From the NCBI GenBank assembly GCA_947165975.1, contig CAMVCL010000009.1:1-38042 (forward strand): a DNA stretch of 38,042 nucleotides. Reading direction: 5' to 3'. The DNA comes from an uncultured Candidatus Saccharibacteria bacterium (GTDB lineage Bacteria > Patescibacteriota > Saccharimonadia > Saccharimonadales > Saccharimonadaceae). Below are positions 16,337 to 24,412 of this stretch, in pieces (within the stretch, counting starts at the first letter, position 1; the number at the start of each line of letters is the position of its first letter). A program made the translations under genes and the position numbers. Under the pieces are notes generated by a model. That model was given only the letters and a program-made list of their open reading frames with translations. It was not told the DNA's origin and ran no database searches.

Positions 16337-17367
16337 CAGCAGCCGAAAAAGTAGAAAAAGAAAAAAAATTAAAGAAGATTTCTAAGAAGAATCTAAAGAC
16401 GATGCAAAAGAATCGCAAGCGTCACGTTGCACGTGAGCAGGCTCGAATCATCAAATATGGAACTAGAGGTTTTTCGCGTAATATTTGGTTATCTTCTGCA
16501 GCAACCGTTGTGATGGCTATTACTTTAATTATTCTTTTTGTGACGATTGTGGCTAGTGTTATTTTGACTAACACTGCCGAAATGATGAAAGATAAAATTG
16601 ATATTACGATTTACCTTAAGCCAAACACCTCCCAGGAAGATTTGGATAGTTTAACTAGCGAGATCAAGAAGGATTCGAATGTTAAGAGTGTTGACACTTC
16701 AACTTCGGAAGAGGAATACGAAAAATTCTTAGTAGAGAATGGTAGCAGTGAAGATATCTTGAATATTCTCGATGATGAAATGACTAAGATGATGATTGCC
16801 AAAATGCAAGCGACTATGCGTATTAAAGTTTATGATGTAGATAATTTGGATAGCATAAAGAATATTGTTGATAATGGCGAATTGTTTAGTAAATTTACAG
16901 ACGAAAGTATGCCCCCGACTTACGATGTCAACCGTAATGAGATTGCCACAATTACTTCTTGGGCAAGGATGGCTAGAACTGGTGGTATAATCTTGGCTGC
17001 AGTATTTTTGGTAATATCGATCTTGATTATCTTCTCAACAATCCGTATGGCGATTTTCTCTCGTAGGGAAGAAATCTATATGATGAAGTTGGTTGGCGCA
17101 GATAAGAGTTTTATTCGTGGCCCATTCTTGGTGGAGGCTGAGATTTGTGGTATTATCTCTGGAGTAGTGGCTGCAACTTTATCCTATTTCGGTTTTAGAT
17201 TTCTTTCGCCTAAATTAGCTGGTTATGGTATCAACGTTGATGCAATTAATAATATCCTTGAATCGAATCAATTGATTTTGGTTTTCTTGGTGTTCATTGC
17301 GGCTGGAGTGATAATTGGTAGAGTTTCAGCGAGACTAGCCGTCTCCAAATATTTGCATAAAACATAG
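16333..17367 (+). CDS. ftsX: Cell division protein FtsX
   Basis: Membrane partner of FtsE, 344 aa, GTG start overlapping the ftsE stop by 4 nt. Residues 1-50 form a Lys/Arg-rich cytoplasmic extension. TM1 is at about 56-78. An extracellular loop of about 120 residues (DITIYLKP...SVDTSTSEEEY) is the part expected to contact the hydrolase. Three TM segments follow at about 214-236, 262-285 and 310-332, flanking the FtsX motif RREEIYMMKLVGADKSFIRGPF. The PcsB-like hydrolase is encoded directly downstream, as in streptococci. Confidence 0.94.
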   Translation: MTAAEKVEKEKKLKKISKKNLKTMQKNRKRHVAREQARIIKYGTRGFSRNIWLSSAATVVMAITLIILFVTIVASVILTNTAEMMKDKIDITIYLKPNTSQEDLDSLTSEIKKDSNVKSVDTSTSEEEYEKFLVENGSSEDILNILDDEMTKMMIAKMQATMRIKVYDVDNLDSIKNIVDNGELFSKFTDESMPPTYDVNRNEIATITSWARMARTGGIILAAVFLVISILIIFSTIRMAIFSRREEIYMMKLVGADKSFIRGPFLVEAEICGIISGVVAATLSYFGFRFLSPKLAGYGINVDAINNILESNQLILVFLVFIAAGVIIGRVSARLAVSKYLHKT

Positions 17368-17373
17368 AGCTTA

Positions 17374-17382
17374 TGGTATAAT
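17374..17382 (+). promoter_or_regulatory. Extended -10 promoter of the PcsB-like gene (leaderless)
   Basis: TGG followed by TATAAT (17377-17382), ending 6 nt before the ATG. A TTGCAT 18 nt upstream of the -10 (17353-17358) is a plausible -35. The gene can therefore be transcribed separately from ftsEX. Confidence 0.7.
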
Positions 17383-17388
17383 CATATT

Positions 17389-18567
17389 ATGATTAAGCTT
17401 AGAAACAAACATAAAATAATTATAGTAGTAGTTGCGGCGTTGATGGTTGTTTCGCCTTTGTTTGGTATCTTTAAAAATAGTAATAATTCAGTTTTAGCAC
17501 TTTCGAAAGCCTGTCAAAATTCAGCTGCTTGTTTAGAAGCTGTTGAAAAAGAGCGTGAGGCTAACAAGAATGCTGCTAAAGCAGCTGATTCTGCAAACGC
17601 TTACCAGGTAAAAGTTACTGAACTATCATCTGAGATTGCGAGTAAAGAGGCTGAAATTGCTGGCTCTGAAGCGGAAATGAAAGAGTTGAAGAAGCAAATT
17701 AAGATCAAAGAAGCAAAATTAGCCGAAGAGCAAGAAGCTTTAGCGAAGTTGTTAGTTAATATGCATTTTGAATCTGATGCTGAACCGATTAGAATTTTGG
17801 CTGGAGCAACTTCAATTTCTGACCTGGCTGAAAAGGCTGCCCGTGAAGAAACAGCTAAAGAACAGATTTCGGCGTCTGCTGCTGCGATTAAACAGACCAA
17901 GGAAAAATTAGAAGAAGATAAAGCTGAGGTCGAAACACTAATTGCTGAACAAAAAGAAGCTAGGAAGACTTTAATGTCAAAAAAATCAGAACAACAAGCT
18001 TTGGTTGAAAAATACGAAAATGATGCTGAAGCATACAACGAAGTAGCAAAAGCAGCGCAAGAAGCTCAACGAGCTGCTGAAAAGGCTGAACAAGAAGCTC
18101 ATCCGGAACTTTATCGCGGTAGTTCTTATACTGGAGCCAATACTTATCCTTGGCAAGCCGATTGTCCTGATAGACAAGATGCCTACGGTACGACTCTGAA
18201 TGGTTATTATATAGGCGGATTGGTTTGTGAATGTGTAAGTTATACGGGCTGGAAAGCATATGAGATTTATGGTTTAGTTTTGGCGTGGGGAAATGCTTAT
18301 AACTGGGATAACCGAGCACGCTCGGCTGGTTATGAAGTAAATAGAACTCCCGCTCCGAATACGATAGGTCAAGTTGACAGTGGAGCTTATGGTCATGTAT
18401 TCTGGGTGGAAAACGTGAATGGTGATGGTTCAATCAATGTGACCGAATATAATAATGCTTACGCCACTCAACTTTATTCTGGTTCGTTCCACTATGGTGA
18501 CTTTGGTTCGCGCACAATACCGGCTAGTGAAGTGGGTTGGTATAATTATATCCACTTAAAAAAATAG
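17389..18567 (+). CDS. PcsB-like CHAP-domain peptidoglycan hydrolase
   Basis: A secreted 392-aa murein hydrolase. Signal/anchor segment at 10-28 with LALSKA after it; a long coiled coil from about 45 to 235 (EIASKEAEIAGSEAEM and similar), broken near 125-150; then a CHAP amidase/endopeptidase domain from about 250. Likely catalytic residues are Cys282 (CECVSYTGWKAYE) and His336 (YGHVFWVENVNGDG). The coiled coil plus CHAP domain next to ftsEX is the architecture of streptococcal PcsB, whose coiled coil is activated by FtsX; the same role in daughter-cell separation is inferred. It has its own leaderless promoter and a terminator 7 nt after the stop. Confidence 0.9.
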   Translation: MIKLRNKHKIIIVVVAALMVVSPLFGIFKNSNNSVLALSKACQNSAACLEAVEKEREANKNAAKAADSANAYQVKVTELSSEIASKEAEIAGSEAEMKELKKQIKIKEAKLAEEQEALAKLLVNMHFESDAEPIRILAGATSISDLAEKAAREETAKEQISASAAAIKQTKEKLEEDKAEVETLIAEQKEARKTLMSKKSEQQALVEKYENDAEAYNEVAKAAQEAQRAAEKAEQEAHPELYRGSSYTGANTYPWQADCPDRQDAYGTTLNGYYIGGLVCECVSYTGWKAYEIYGLVLAWGNAYNWDNRARSAGYEVNRTPAPNTIGQVDSGAYGHVFWVENVNGDGSINVTEYNNAYATQLYSGSFHYGDFGSRTIPASEVGWYNYIHLKK

Positions 18568-18573
18568 TTATAT

Positions 18574-18602
18574 AATCCGTCAATTTAGTTGGCGGATTTT
18601 TT
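18574..18602 (+). terminator. Rho-independent terminator after the PcsB-like gene
   Basis: Stem AATCCGTCAA/TTGGCGGATT (18574-18583 and 18589-18598, one T-G wobble), loop TTTAG, followed by a run of T. Confidence 0.88.
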
Positions 18603-18619
18603 ATGAGTATTCTTTTTTG

Positions 18620-18628
18620 TGATATAAT
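18620..18628 (+). promoter_or_regulatory. Extended -10 promoter of the S41 protease gene (leaderless)
   Basis: TGA followed by TATAAT (18623-18628), ending 7 nt before the ATG at 18636. This selects that ATG over the upstream in-frame ATG at 18603. Confidence 0.65.
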
Positions 18629-18635
18629 TATTCTT

Positions 18636-19832
18636 ATGAATAAAGAAGTGGAGTGGAAAGAAAAAAAGACAAGTTTAGGTAATGCGATCATAGTCTCAAT
18701 TTTGATGTTGGGGCTTGGTGTGCTCTTGGGGATGAACTGGAAAAATTGGTTTGGTGGATTTGCGCCATATCTAGGTCTTGAAAAAGATCATGCCTCTGAA
18801 GTTGATTGGTCTAGCTTAGACGAAGTTTATAATAAATTAGCAAATTATTATGATGGTGACATTTCACAGGTAGATGTGATCGAGGGTGCAAAGAAGGGTT
18901 TAACGGAGGCACTTGGTGACGTCTATACGGTATACATGGATGCCGAGGAGGCACAAGAATTTGAAGATGATTTACATGGGAATGTTGGTGCGGGGATAGG
19001 TGTTGAAATGGGTATGCGTGACGGCTATGTACGAGTCTTACGTACGTTACCAGATAATCCAGCTCGTAAGGCGGGGATTTTGGCAGGCGATATATTCTAT
19101 AAAGTTAACGGAGAAGAAGTATATAGCCTATCGACTGAAGAGATTTCAAAAAAAGTACGCGGGGAGGCTGGTACTGAGGTTGAGGTAACAGTGATTCGTG
19201 ATGGAGAAGAGAAGACCTTTAAAATGAAACGTGAGGTAATCAATAATGTCTCAGCGTATGTTGAATATGATGGCTCTACGGCAATCGTGACAGTGACGCG
19301 ATTTGATAATGATACTGGTACAATGGTACAAGGTTTTGCGAATGAGTTTGCTGACAAGGGTGTTAAAAAAGTGATTCTGGATTTACGTGGTAATGGTGGT
19401 GGTTATGTTACGGCGGCACAAGATTTACTAAGTCTTTGGATTGACGGTGACACTATCTTGGTGCAGAAGTCGAAGCATTCTGAAGATAAAAAGACCAATT
19501 CAAATACCGGTAAGGCAATTCTGAAAGATATGAAGACGGTTGTATTAGTGAATGGATCTACTGCTTCGGCTTCGGAGATTGTAGCAGGGGCTTTGCAAGA
19601 TTATGAAAAGGCTACAATTGTCGGTGAAACAACCTATGGTAAGGGAGTTGTTCAAAATCTGTTTGACCTCCCAAATGGTGCTAAACTGAAGGTGACGACG
19701 GCCTCTTGGTATACGCCGAAAGAACGTTCGATTAACAAGACTGGTATTGAGCCAGATGTGAAAGTTGAGCGTTCGTACGAAGATATTAATGCGATGAAAG
19801 ATCCGCAATTAGACAAAGCCAAGAAATTGTGA
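18636..19832 (+). CDS. C-terminal processing peptidase (S41 family, PDZ)
   Basis: A membrane-anchored serine protease of the CtpA/Prc family, 398 aa from 18636. N-terminal TM segment at about 14-33; N-terminal helical part 50-115; PDZ domain around 115-195 (GAGIGVEMGMRDGYVRVLRTLP, PARKAGILAGDIF); protease core from 205. The catalytic dyad is Ser in GSTASASEI (S311 or S313) and Lys336 in TYGKGVVQ. The substrate-groove motif LDLRGNGGG is at 248-256. The start is chosen from the -10 box; the ATG at 18603 lies on the terminator's T-run. Substrates are unknown; an envelope-processing role next to the division hydrolase is inferred. Confidence 0.93.
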   Translation: MNKEVEWKEKKTSLGNAIIVSILMLGLGVLLGMNWKNWFGGFAPYLGLEKDHASEVDWSSLDEVYNKLANYYDGDISQVDVIEGAKKGLTEALGDVYTVYMDAEEAQEFEDDLHGNVGAGIGVEMGMRDGYVRVLRTLPDNPARKAGILAGDIFYKVNGEEVYSLSTEEISKKVRGEAGTEVEVTVIRDGEEKTFKMKREVINNVSAYVEYDGSTAIVTVTRFDNDTGTMVQGFANEFADKGVKKVILDLRGNGGGYVTAAQDLLSLWIDGDTILVQKSKHSEDKKTNSNTGKAILKDMKTVVLVNGSTASASEIVAGALQDYEKATIVGETTYGKGVVQNLFDLPNGAKLKVTTASWYTPKERSINKTGIEPDVKVERSYEDINAMKDPQLDKAKKL

Positions 19833-19892
19833 TAAGTTAAAATTAACAGATATATTTCGGAGAAGTGTTAGGCACTCTCTTGGAGGTTAATA

Positions 19893-21119
19893 ATGAAAAT
19901 AGTAATCGCATCAGCAGTATATTATCCACAAATAAATGGTGTAGCTAGGTTTTCGCATAATCTGGCAATGGGATTAGTTTCACGTGGACATGATGTGATA
20001 GTAATCTGCCCCTCTCAGACCGGAGAATCACATGAAGAAAAAGTTGATGGTGTCCGTGTGATGTATTTGAAGTCGGTAAACGCAAAAGTTTACCCAGATC
20101 AGATACATGATGTCCCTGAGAAACGTAAAATTTTGGGTATTACTATGCCGCGTTTAATCTACAAGTATGGCTTTAGAGTTTCGGTTTTTCCAGCACGTGA
20201 AATTAGGGAGATATTAGATGATTTCGCACCTGATGTAGTACATATTCAGGTTTCTGATCCGATTGGATTATCGGTAGCTTCATATGCTAGAAAGAATAAT
20301 ATCCCAGTGGTGACGACTGAGCATAATCAGCCTGAAGTAATCACTGACCCATTACATATGCCAAGGTTGTTTAAAAAGCCTACCAACGTGCTTTTGTCGG
20401 CCTATTTTAGGAATCGACAGAGTAAAAGTGATTTTGTGACGATGCCGACTGAGCAATCGATTCGAAACCTACTATCTGATCATGATTTGGGTGTGCCAAT
20501 TGCGGCTGTTTCAAATGGTGTAGACTTGTCGAATTTTAAGCCTGGTAAGGCATCAGCTGAGATTTATCAGAAATACGGAATCGATAATAAGAAAAAGACA
20601 GTTTTATATGTGGGTAGAGTTGATCCAGAAAAAAAAGTTGGTTTGGTGGTAGAAGCATTTTTAAGAGCTAACCTTGATAATGCCCAAATGGTTGTGGTTG
20701 GTGATGGAGTTGATCGACTTCGCTTAGAAAGATTGTATAAGACCAAGAAGGATGTGAAGTTTTTGGGACGAGTAGTGGGTTCTGATTTGTATGAATTATA
20801 TAAGGTTGGTGACGTGTTCGTTACGGCATCTGAGATCGAAACTCAAGGAATCGTATTGATTGAAGCAGCGGCTACTGGTTTGCCTTTAATTGCAGTTGAC
20901 AAGGGAGCCGTGGCTGAGGTTTGTTTAGATGAAGAAAACGGTTTTCTTTGTGAACCTGGGTCAGTAGCAGAAATTGCAGCAGCGATTAAAAAAATCCTTT
21001 CTGATGATAAACTAAGAAAGGAGTTTTCTAAAAAATCGCTGGAAATAGCAAAAGAACATGATTTTGAAACGACACTGGATAAGTTCATTAATATTTATAA
21101 TAAGGTTACTCGGCATTAG
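19893..21119 (+). CDS. Family 4 glycosyltransferase
   Basis: A GT-B fold retaining glycosyltransferase, 408 aa, cytoplasmic or membrane-associated. The N-terminal acceptor domain begins MKIVIASAVYYPQINGVARF. The C-terminal donor domain shows VLYVGRVDPEKKVGLVVEAF and the EX7E motif in ETQGIVLIEA (about 314-322). The overall pattern is close to glycolipid and phosphatidylinositol mannosyl/glucosyltransferases such as diacylglycerol glucosyltransferases, but donor and acceptor cannot be read from the sequence. CTTGGAGG gives a clear Shine-Dalgarno, unlike the neighbouring leaderless genes. It may make membrane glycolipid or a cell-wall polymer. Confidence 0.88.
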   Translation: MKIVIASAVYYPQINGVARFSHNLAMGLVSRGHDVIVICPSQTGESHEEKVDGVRVMYLKSVNAKVYPDQIHDVPEKRKILGITMPRLIYKYGFRVSVFPAREIREILDDFAPDVVHIQVSDPIGLSVASYARKNNIPVVTTEHNQPEVITDPLHMPRLFKKPTNVLLSAYFRNRQSKSDFVTMPTEQSIRNLLSDHDLGVPIAAVSNGVDLSNFKPGKASAEIYQKYGIDNKKKTVLYVGRVDPEKKVGLVVEAFLRANLDNAQMVVVGDGVDRLRLERLYKTKKDVKFLGRVVGSDLYELYKVGDVFVTASEIETQGIVLIEAAATGLPLIAVDKGAVAEVCLDEENGFLCEPGSVAEIAAAIKKILSDDKLRKEFSKKSLEIAKEHDFETTLDKFINIYNKVTRH

Positions 21120-21140
21120 CTTTAAGATAGGGGGGATTTA

Positions 21141-21149
21141 TGGTATAAT
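21141..21149 (+). promoter_or_regulatory. Extended -10 promoter of leuS (leaderless)
   Basis: TGG followed by TATAAT (21144-21149), ending 6 nt before the ATG. There is no room for a Shine-Dalgarno on the transcript. Confidence 0.72.
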
Positions 21150-21155
21150 ATTTTT

Positions 21156-23453
21156 ATGGATAGATATAGACCGCTAAAGATAGAGCAAAAATGGCAAAAA
21201 AAATGGGAAAAGGAAGAGGCCTTTAAAGCCACTGAGGTTGAAGGAAAACCAAAAGTGATGTTAGCCGAGATGTTTCCATACCCGTCGGGTGCAGGACTTC
21301 ATGTGGGACATGTACGAAACTTTACGATTGTGGATGTTCTGACGCGGTTCTTTAGACAACAGGGATTAAATGTGATGCGGCCATTTGGCTACGACACTTT
21401 CGGGCTTCCAGCCGAAAACTATGCGATTAAGACTGGTACGGCTCCACAAGATATAACAGCGGTTAATATTGCTAACTTTCGTAAACAAGCCAAAAAACTT
21501 GGTTATGCAATAGATTGGTCTCGTGAAATCAACACCTCAGATCCAGAGTATTATCGTTGGACACAGTGGTGTTTTTTGCAGCTATTTAAAAAGGGTTTAG
21601 CTTATCAAAAAGAATCATATCAATGGTGGTGTCCTGAAGACCAGACAGTGTTAGCGAATGAGCAAGTTGAGAATGGCAAATGCTGGCGTTGTGGGCATGA
21701 AGTTGAAAAGAAAAAGATGAAGCAATGGTTTTTCAAGATCACTGAGTATGCGGACGAGCTTTTAGACGAAATTGATAATCTTGAATGGCCGGAAAAGATC
21801 AAAGTTATGCAGAAGAATTGGATCGGAAGAAGTGTAGGCGCTGAAATTGATTTTGAAGTTGAAGGCGGAAGTCCAAAAATTCGAGTATTTACGACACGAG
21901 CAGATACAATTCTTGGGGCGACATTTTTAGTTTTGGCACCAGAATACGCTGGGCTTCAGCATATTGTTTCGGATGATTGTAAAGAGGCGGTCGAAAAATA
22001 TAAGGCAGATGCTTTGAAGAAATCCGAAATTGAGAGACAAGAGAACAAGGAAAAGACAGGAGTATTCACTGGTGCTTACGCTATTAACCCTGCGACAAAA
22101 GAAAGAATTCCGATTTATGTTGCGGATTATGTTTTAGCGGGTTATGGTACTGGGGCAATTATGGCGGTGCCTGCATATGATGAGAGAGATAGGGAGTTCG
22201 CTGAGAAATTTGATTTACCAATTGTTGAGGCGGAATTGATTGATAAAGATGCCTATGGGACGCCAAAAATTACTTACCGGATGCGTGATTGGTTGATTTC
22301 GCGTCAGCGATATTGGGGTTGCCCAATTCCGATTGCATATGATAAAGATGGTAATCCTCATCCGATCCCAGAAGATCAGTTACCTGTGATGTTGCCAGAG
22401 GTGAAGGATTACAAACCCGATAAAACGGGTCGATCGGCTTTGGCTAAAGCTAAGGATTGGTTGACCGTGGAAATACCCGTCAAAGATCCTAAGACCGGTA
22501 AGACTCATATGGAAAAAATGACTAGAGAAACCGATACATTAGACGGTTACGCTTGTTCTTCGTGGTATTTGTGGCGTTATGCTTCGCCGCATGATGATAA
22601 GGCGGCTTGGGACGAGAAAGCGATTTCGTATTGGGAACCGGTAGATTATTATTGTGGTGGCGATCATGCAGTAGCACACCTTCTTTATGTCAGGTTCTGG
22701 TGTAAATTCTTTGCAGATGAGGGTTTTTTGCCGTTTAGGGAACCAATCAAGAGATTGCTTTATAATGGCTATATTAATGCTCCTGATGGTAAGAAAATGA
22801 GTAAATCTAAAGGTAATGTGATTGATCCCTTGGATGTGATTGATGATGGTTATGGTGCGGATACTTTGCGTACTTATGAGATGTTTATTGGACCTTATGA
22901 TATGGACGCAGCCTGGGATACGCGAAGTGTTGGGGGCGTTTATCGATTCTTAAACAGATGCTATAATCTTTGTTTTGATGCGAAAGCTATACGTGTTGAT
23001 GATGATAAGAATGTAGTCGTGCGTAATAAGACCATAAAAAAAGTGACAGAGGATATACATCGTTATAATTTCAATACTGCAGTGGCGGCATTGATGGAAT
23101 ATGTGAATGAATTGTATAAAAATGGTGCTAGTAACGAAGACTTAAAGGTTTTAGCTAAACTATTGAAGCCGTTTGCTCCTCATCTTGCTTCCGAAATGTT
23201 GGAAAAGTTAGACAGTGATGAAGAGTGGCCAAGATGGGAAGAAAAATATTTGGTTGCAGATACGTTAGAGTTGGTAGTGCAAGTAAATGGTAAATTGAGA
23301 GCAAAATTGGACATTAGTGTGGATGACTTAGAGGATGAAGAGAAAATTATCGAGATGGCCAAAACCGATAGTAGAGTGCAAAAATACGTTAAGGGCGGCA
23401 TAAAGAAGACGATTTTCGTGAAAAAGAATCGACTTGTAAATATAGTAGTATAG
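21156..23453 (+). CDS. leuS: Leucine-tRNA ligase
   Basis: Charges tRNA-Leu. 765 aa, short compared with about 800-880 in most bacteria. HIGH-type motif HVGH at 49-52, KMSKS at 547-551. A zinc knuckle in WWCPEDQTVLANEQ...CWRCGH (about 158-184) is kept. The CP1 editing domain is present (TRADTILGATF, GYGTGAIMAVPAYDERDREF with the editing Asp), but the segment that normally joins it back to the catalytic core is missing: the sequence runs almost directly to YRMRDWLISRQRYWG. The leucine-specific insertion before KMSKS is also minimal (YNGYINAPDGKKMSKS). Anticodon-binding and C-terminal domains follow. Confidence 0.96.
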   Translation: MDRYRPLKIEQKWQKKWEKEEAFKATEVEGKPKVMLAEMFPYPSGAGLHVGHVRNFTIVDVLTRFFRQQGLNVMRPFGYDTFGLPAENYAIKTGTAPQDITAVNIANFRKQAKKLGYAIDWSREINTSDPEYYRWTQWCFLQLFKKGLAYQKESYQWWCPEDQTVLANEQVENGKCWRCGHEVEKKKMKQWFFKITEYADELLDEIDNLEWPEKIKVMQKNWIGRSVGAEIDFEVEGGSPKIRVFTTRADTILGATFLVLAPEYAGLQHIVSDDCKEAVEKYKADALKKSEIERQENKEKTGVFTGAYAINPATKERIPIYVADYVLAGYGTGAIMAVPAYDERDREFAEKFDLPIVEAELIDKDAYGTPKITYRMRDWLISRQRYWGCPIPIAYDKDGNPHPIPEDQLPVMLPEVKDYKPDKTGRSALAKAKDWLTVEIPVKDPKTGKTHMEKMTRETDTLDGYACSSWYLWRYASPHDDKAAWDEKAISYWEPVDYYCGGDHAVAHLLYVRFWCKFFADEGFLPFREPIKRLLYNGYINAPDGKKMSKSKGNVIDPLDVIDDGYGADTLRTYEMFIGPYDMDAAWDTRSVGGVYRFLNRCYNLCFDAKAIRVDDDKNVVVRNKTIKKVTEDIHRYNFNTAVAALMEYVNELYKNGASNEDLKVLAKLLKPFAPHLASEMLEKLDSDEEWPRWEEKYLVADTLELVVQVNGKLRAKLDISVDDLEDEEKIIEMAKTDSRVQKYVKGGIKKTIFVKKNRLVNIVV

Positions 23454-23473
23454 TTTTAAACTTACGCACTGCA

Positions 23474-23482
23474 TGTTATAAT
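23474..23482 (+). promoter_or_regulatory. Extended -10 promoter of the glutaredoxin gene (leaderless)
   Basis: TGT followed by TATAAT (23477-23482), ending 6 nt before the ATG at 23489. Confidence 0.68.
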
Positions 23483-23488
23483 GATGGC

Positions 23489-23701
23489 ATGGTAAAAGTA
23501 TATACAACACCAACGTGTGCTTATTGTCATGCCTTAATGGATTGGTTAGAATCAAAAGACATTAAATATGTTGAAAAGGATGCCACTAAAGAATCTGACA
23601 TAAAAACAGTACCAGTAACTGAGGTGGACGGTGTTAGGATTGTGGGGTTTGATCGACCCGGTATCAAAAAAGCCTTAAAGGCGGCTGGATTATGGAAATA
23701 A
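23489..23701 (+). CDS. Glutaredoxin/NrdH-like thiol-disulfide protein
   Basis: A 70-aa thioredoxin-fold protein. The CxxC active site is C10-A-Y-C13 in TTPTCAYCHALMDWL; a cis-Pro region TVPVTEVDGVRIVGFD near 45-60 is typical of glutaredoxin/NrdH. It would reduce disulfides or ribonucleotide reductase in the cytoplasm; the electron donor is not evident. The ORF overlaps the next gene by 10 nt, so the two are translationally linked. Confidence 0.85.
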   Translation: MVKVYTTPTCAYCHALMDWLESKDIKYVEKDATKESDIKTVPVTEVDGVRIVGFDRPGIKKALKAAGLWK

Positions 23702-24198
23702 TTTTAGTTTTGGATAATATTCGCTCCACTTATAATGTCGGGGCGATTTTGCGTACGGCAGAAGGATTTGGGGTTACGAAAGTTATTCTATCTGGTTATA
23801 CGCCGAGAGTACATGACGTCGATCTATTACCGCATCTTAGAGCTAAATTGGATAAAGAGATTCATAAGACTGCGTTGGGGGCAGAAGATATGCTTGATAT
23901 TTATGCATGTGGTGATATAAAAACAGAGGTAGAAAAATATCATAATGATGGGTGGCAGATTATAGGATTGGAGAATAATATTGACGGAGTACCAATCTAT
24001 GCTCTGAATAGTCCAGAGTGTAAAAAACAATTAAATGAAAAGATTGTTTTGATTTTGGGTGAAGAAGTTAATGGTATTGATAAAGCTCTGTATGGATTAA
24101 TTGATTTATTTGTAGAGATACCGATGAAAGGTAAAAAAGAATCTTTTAATGTATCAGTGGCGGCCGGAATCGCACTTGCACTTCTGTCGTTTTCGTGA
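23692..24198 (+). CDS. SpoU/TrmH-family RNA 2'-O-methyltransferase
   Basis: A SPOUT (trefoil-knot) SAM-dependent methyltransferase, 168 aa, the minimal size for the family. Motif 1 LDNIRSTYNVGAILRTAEGFG (about 5-25), motif 2 VLILGEEVNGID (about 118-130), and motif 3 IPMKGKKESFNVSVAAGIAL (about 144-163) are clear. It most likely methylates a ribose in tRNA or 23S rRNA; the exact target cannot be deduced. The start overlaps the glutaredoxin gene by 10 nt. The stop is TGA, evidence that UGA is not reassigned. Confidence 0.9.
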   Translation: MEIILVLDNIRSTYNVGAILRTAEGFGVTKVILSGYTPRVHDVDLLPHLRAKLDKEIHKTALGAEDMLDIYACGDIKTEVEKYHNDGWQIIGLENNIDGVPIYALNSPECKKQLNEKIVLILGEEVNGIDKALYGLIDLFVEIPMKGKKESFNVSVAAGIALALLSFS

Positions 24199-24237
24199 TA
24201 AAATAATTGAAATTATCTATTAAACTAAAGGAGTACA

Positions 24238-24396
24238 ATGCCTGAACCTAAGAAACAAAGTAGTCCACGTAAGACTGGACTTCGTAGGAGTCACCTCAGG
24301 TTGGAACTCGCAAAGCGTGTTAATAAGCTCTCGCCTGTTAAAGCTTTTGAGACCAAGAAGAGGACCCCTAATCTAAAAGTTAAAACTAATAAATAA
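24238..24396 (+). CDS. rpmF: bL32-like ribosomal protein without zinc cysteines
   Basis: A 52-aa basic protein (MPEPKKQSSPRKTGLRRSHLRL...). The N-terminus follows the bL32 pattern (M-x-x-P-K-x-x-x-S then K/R-rich, TGxRRSH-L-L). The usual C-terminal four-cysteine zinc ribbon is replaced by SPVKAFETKKRTPNL, with no Cys in the whole protein. AAAGGAG is placed 5 nt before the ATG. It sits immediately upstream of nusB. Very basic composition supports a ribosomal protein; identity as bL32 is likely but rests on the short N-terminus. Confidence 0.75.
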   Translation: MPEPKKQSSPRKTGLRRSHLRLELAKRVNKLSPVKAFETKKRTPNLKVKTNK

Positions 24397-24412
24397 AAGA
24401 GAAGATTAAAAA

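Noticed and set aside
17960-18433. 157-aa minus-strand ORF
   Set aside because: Lies wholly inside the PcsB-like gene, whose CHAP domain and coiled coil are clear; His/Leu-rich shadow with no promoter.
18603-18635. Upstream ATG extension of the S41 protease
   Set aside because: The ATG falls on the T-run of a terminator and upstream of the -10 box, so it would not be on the mRNA.
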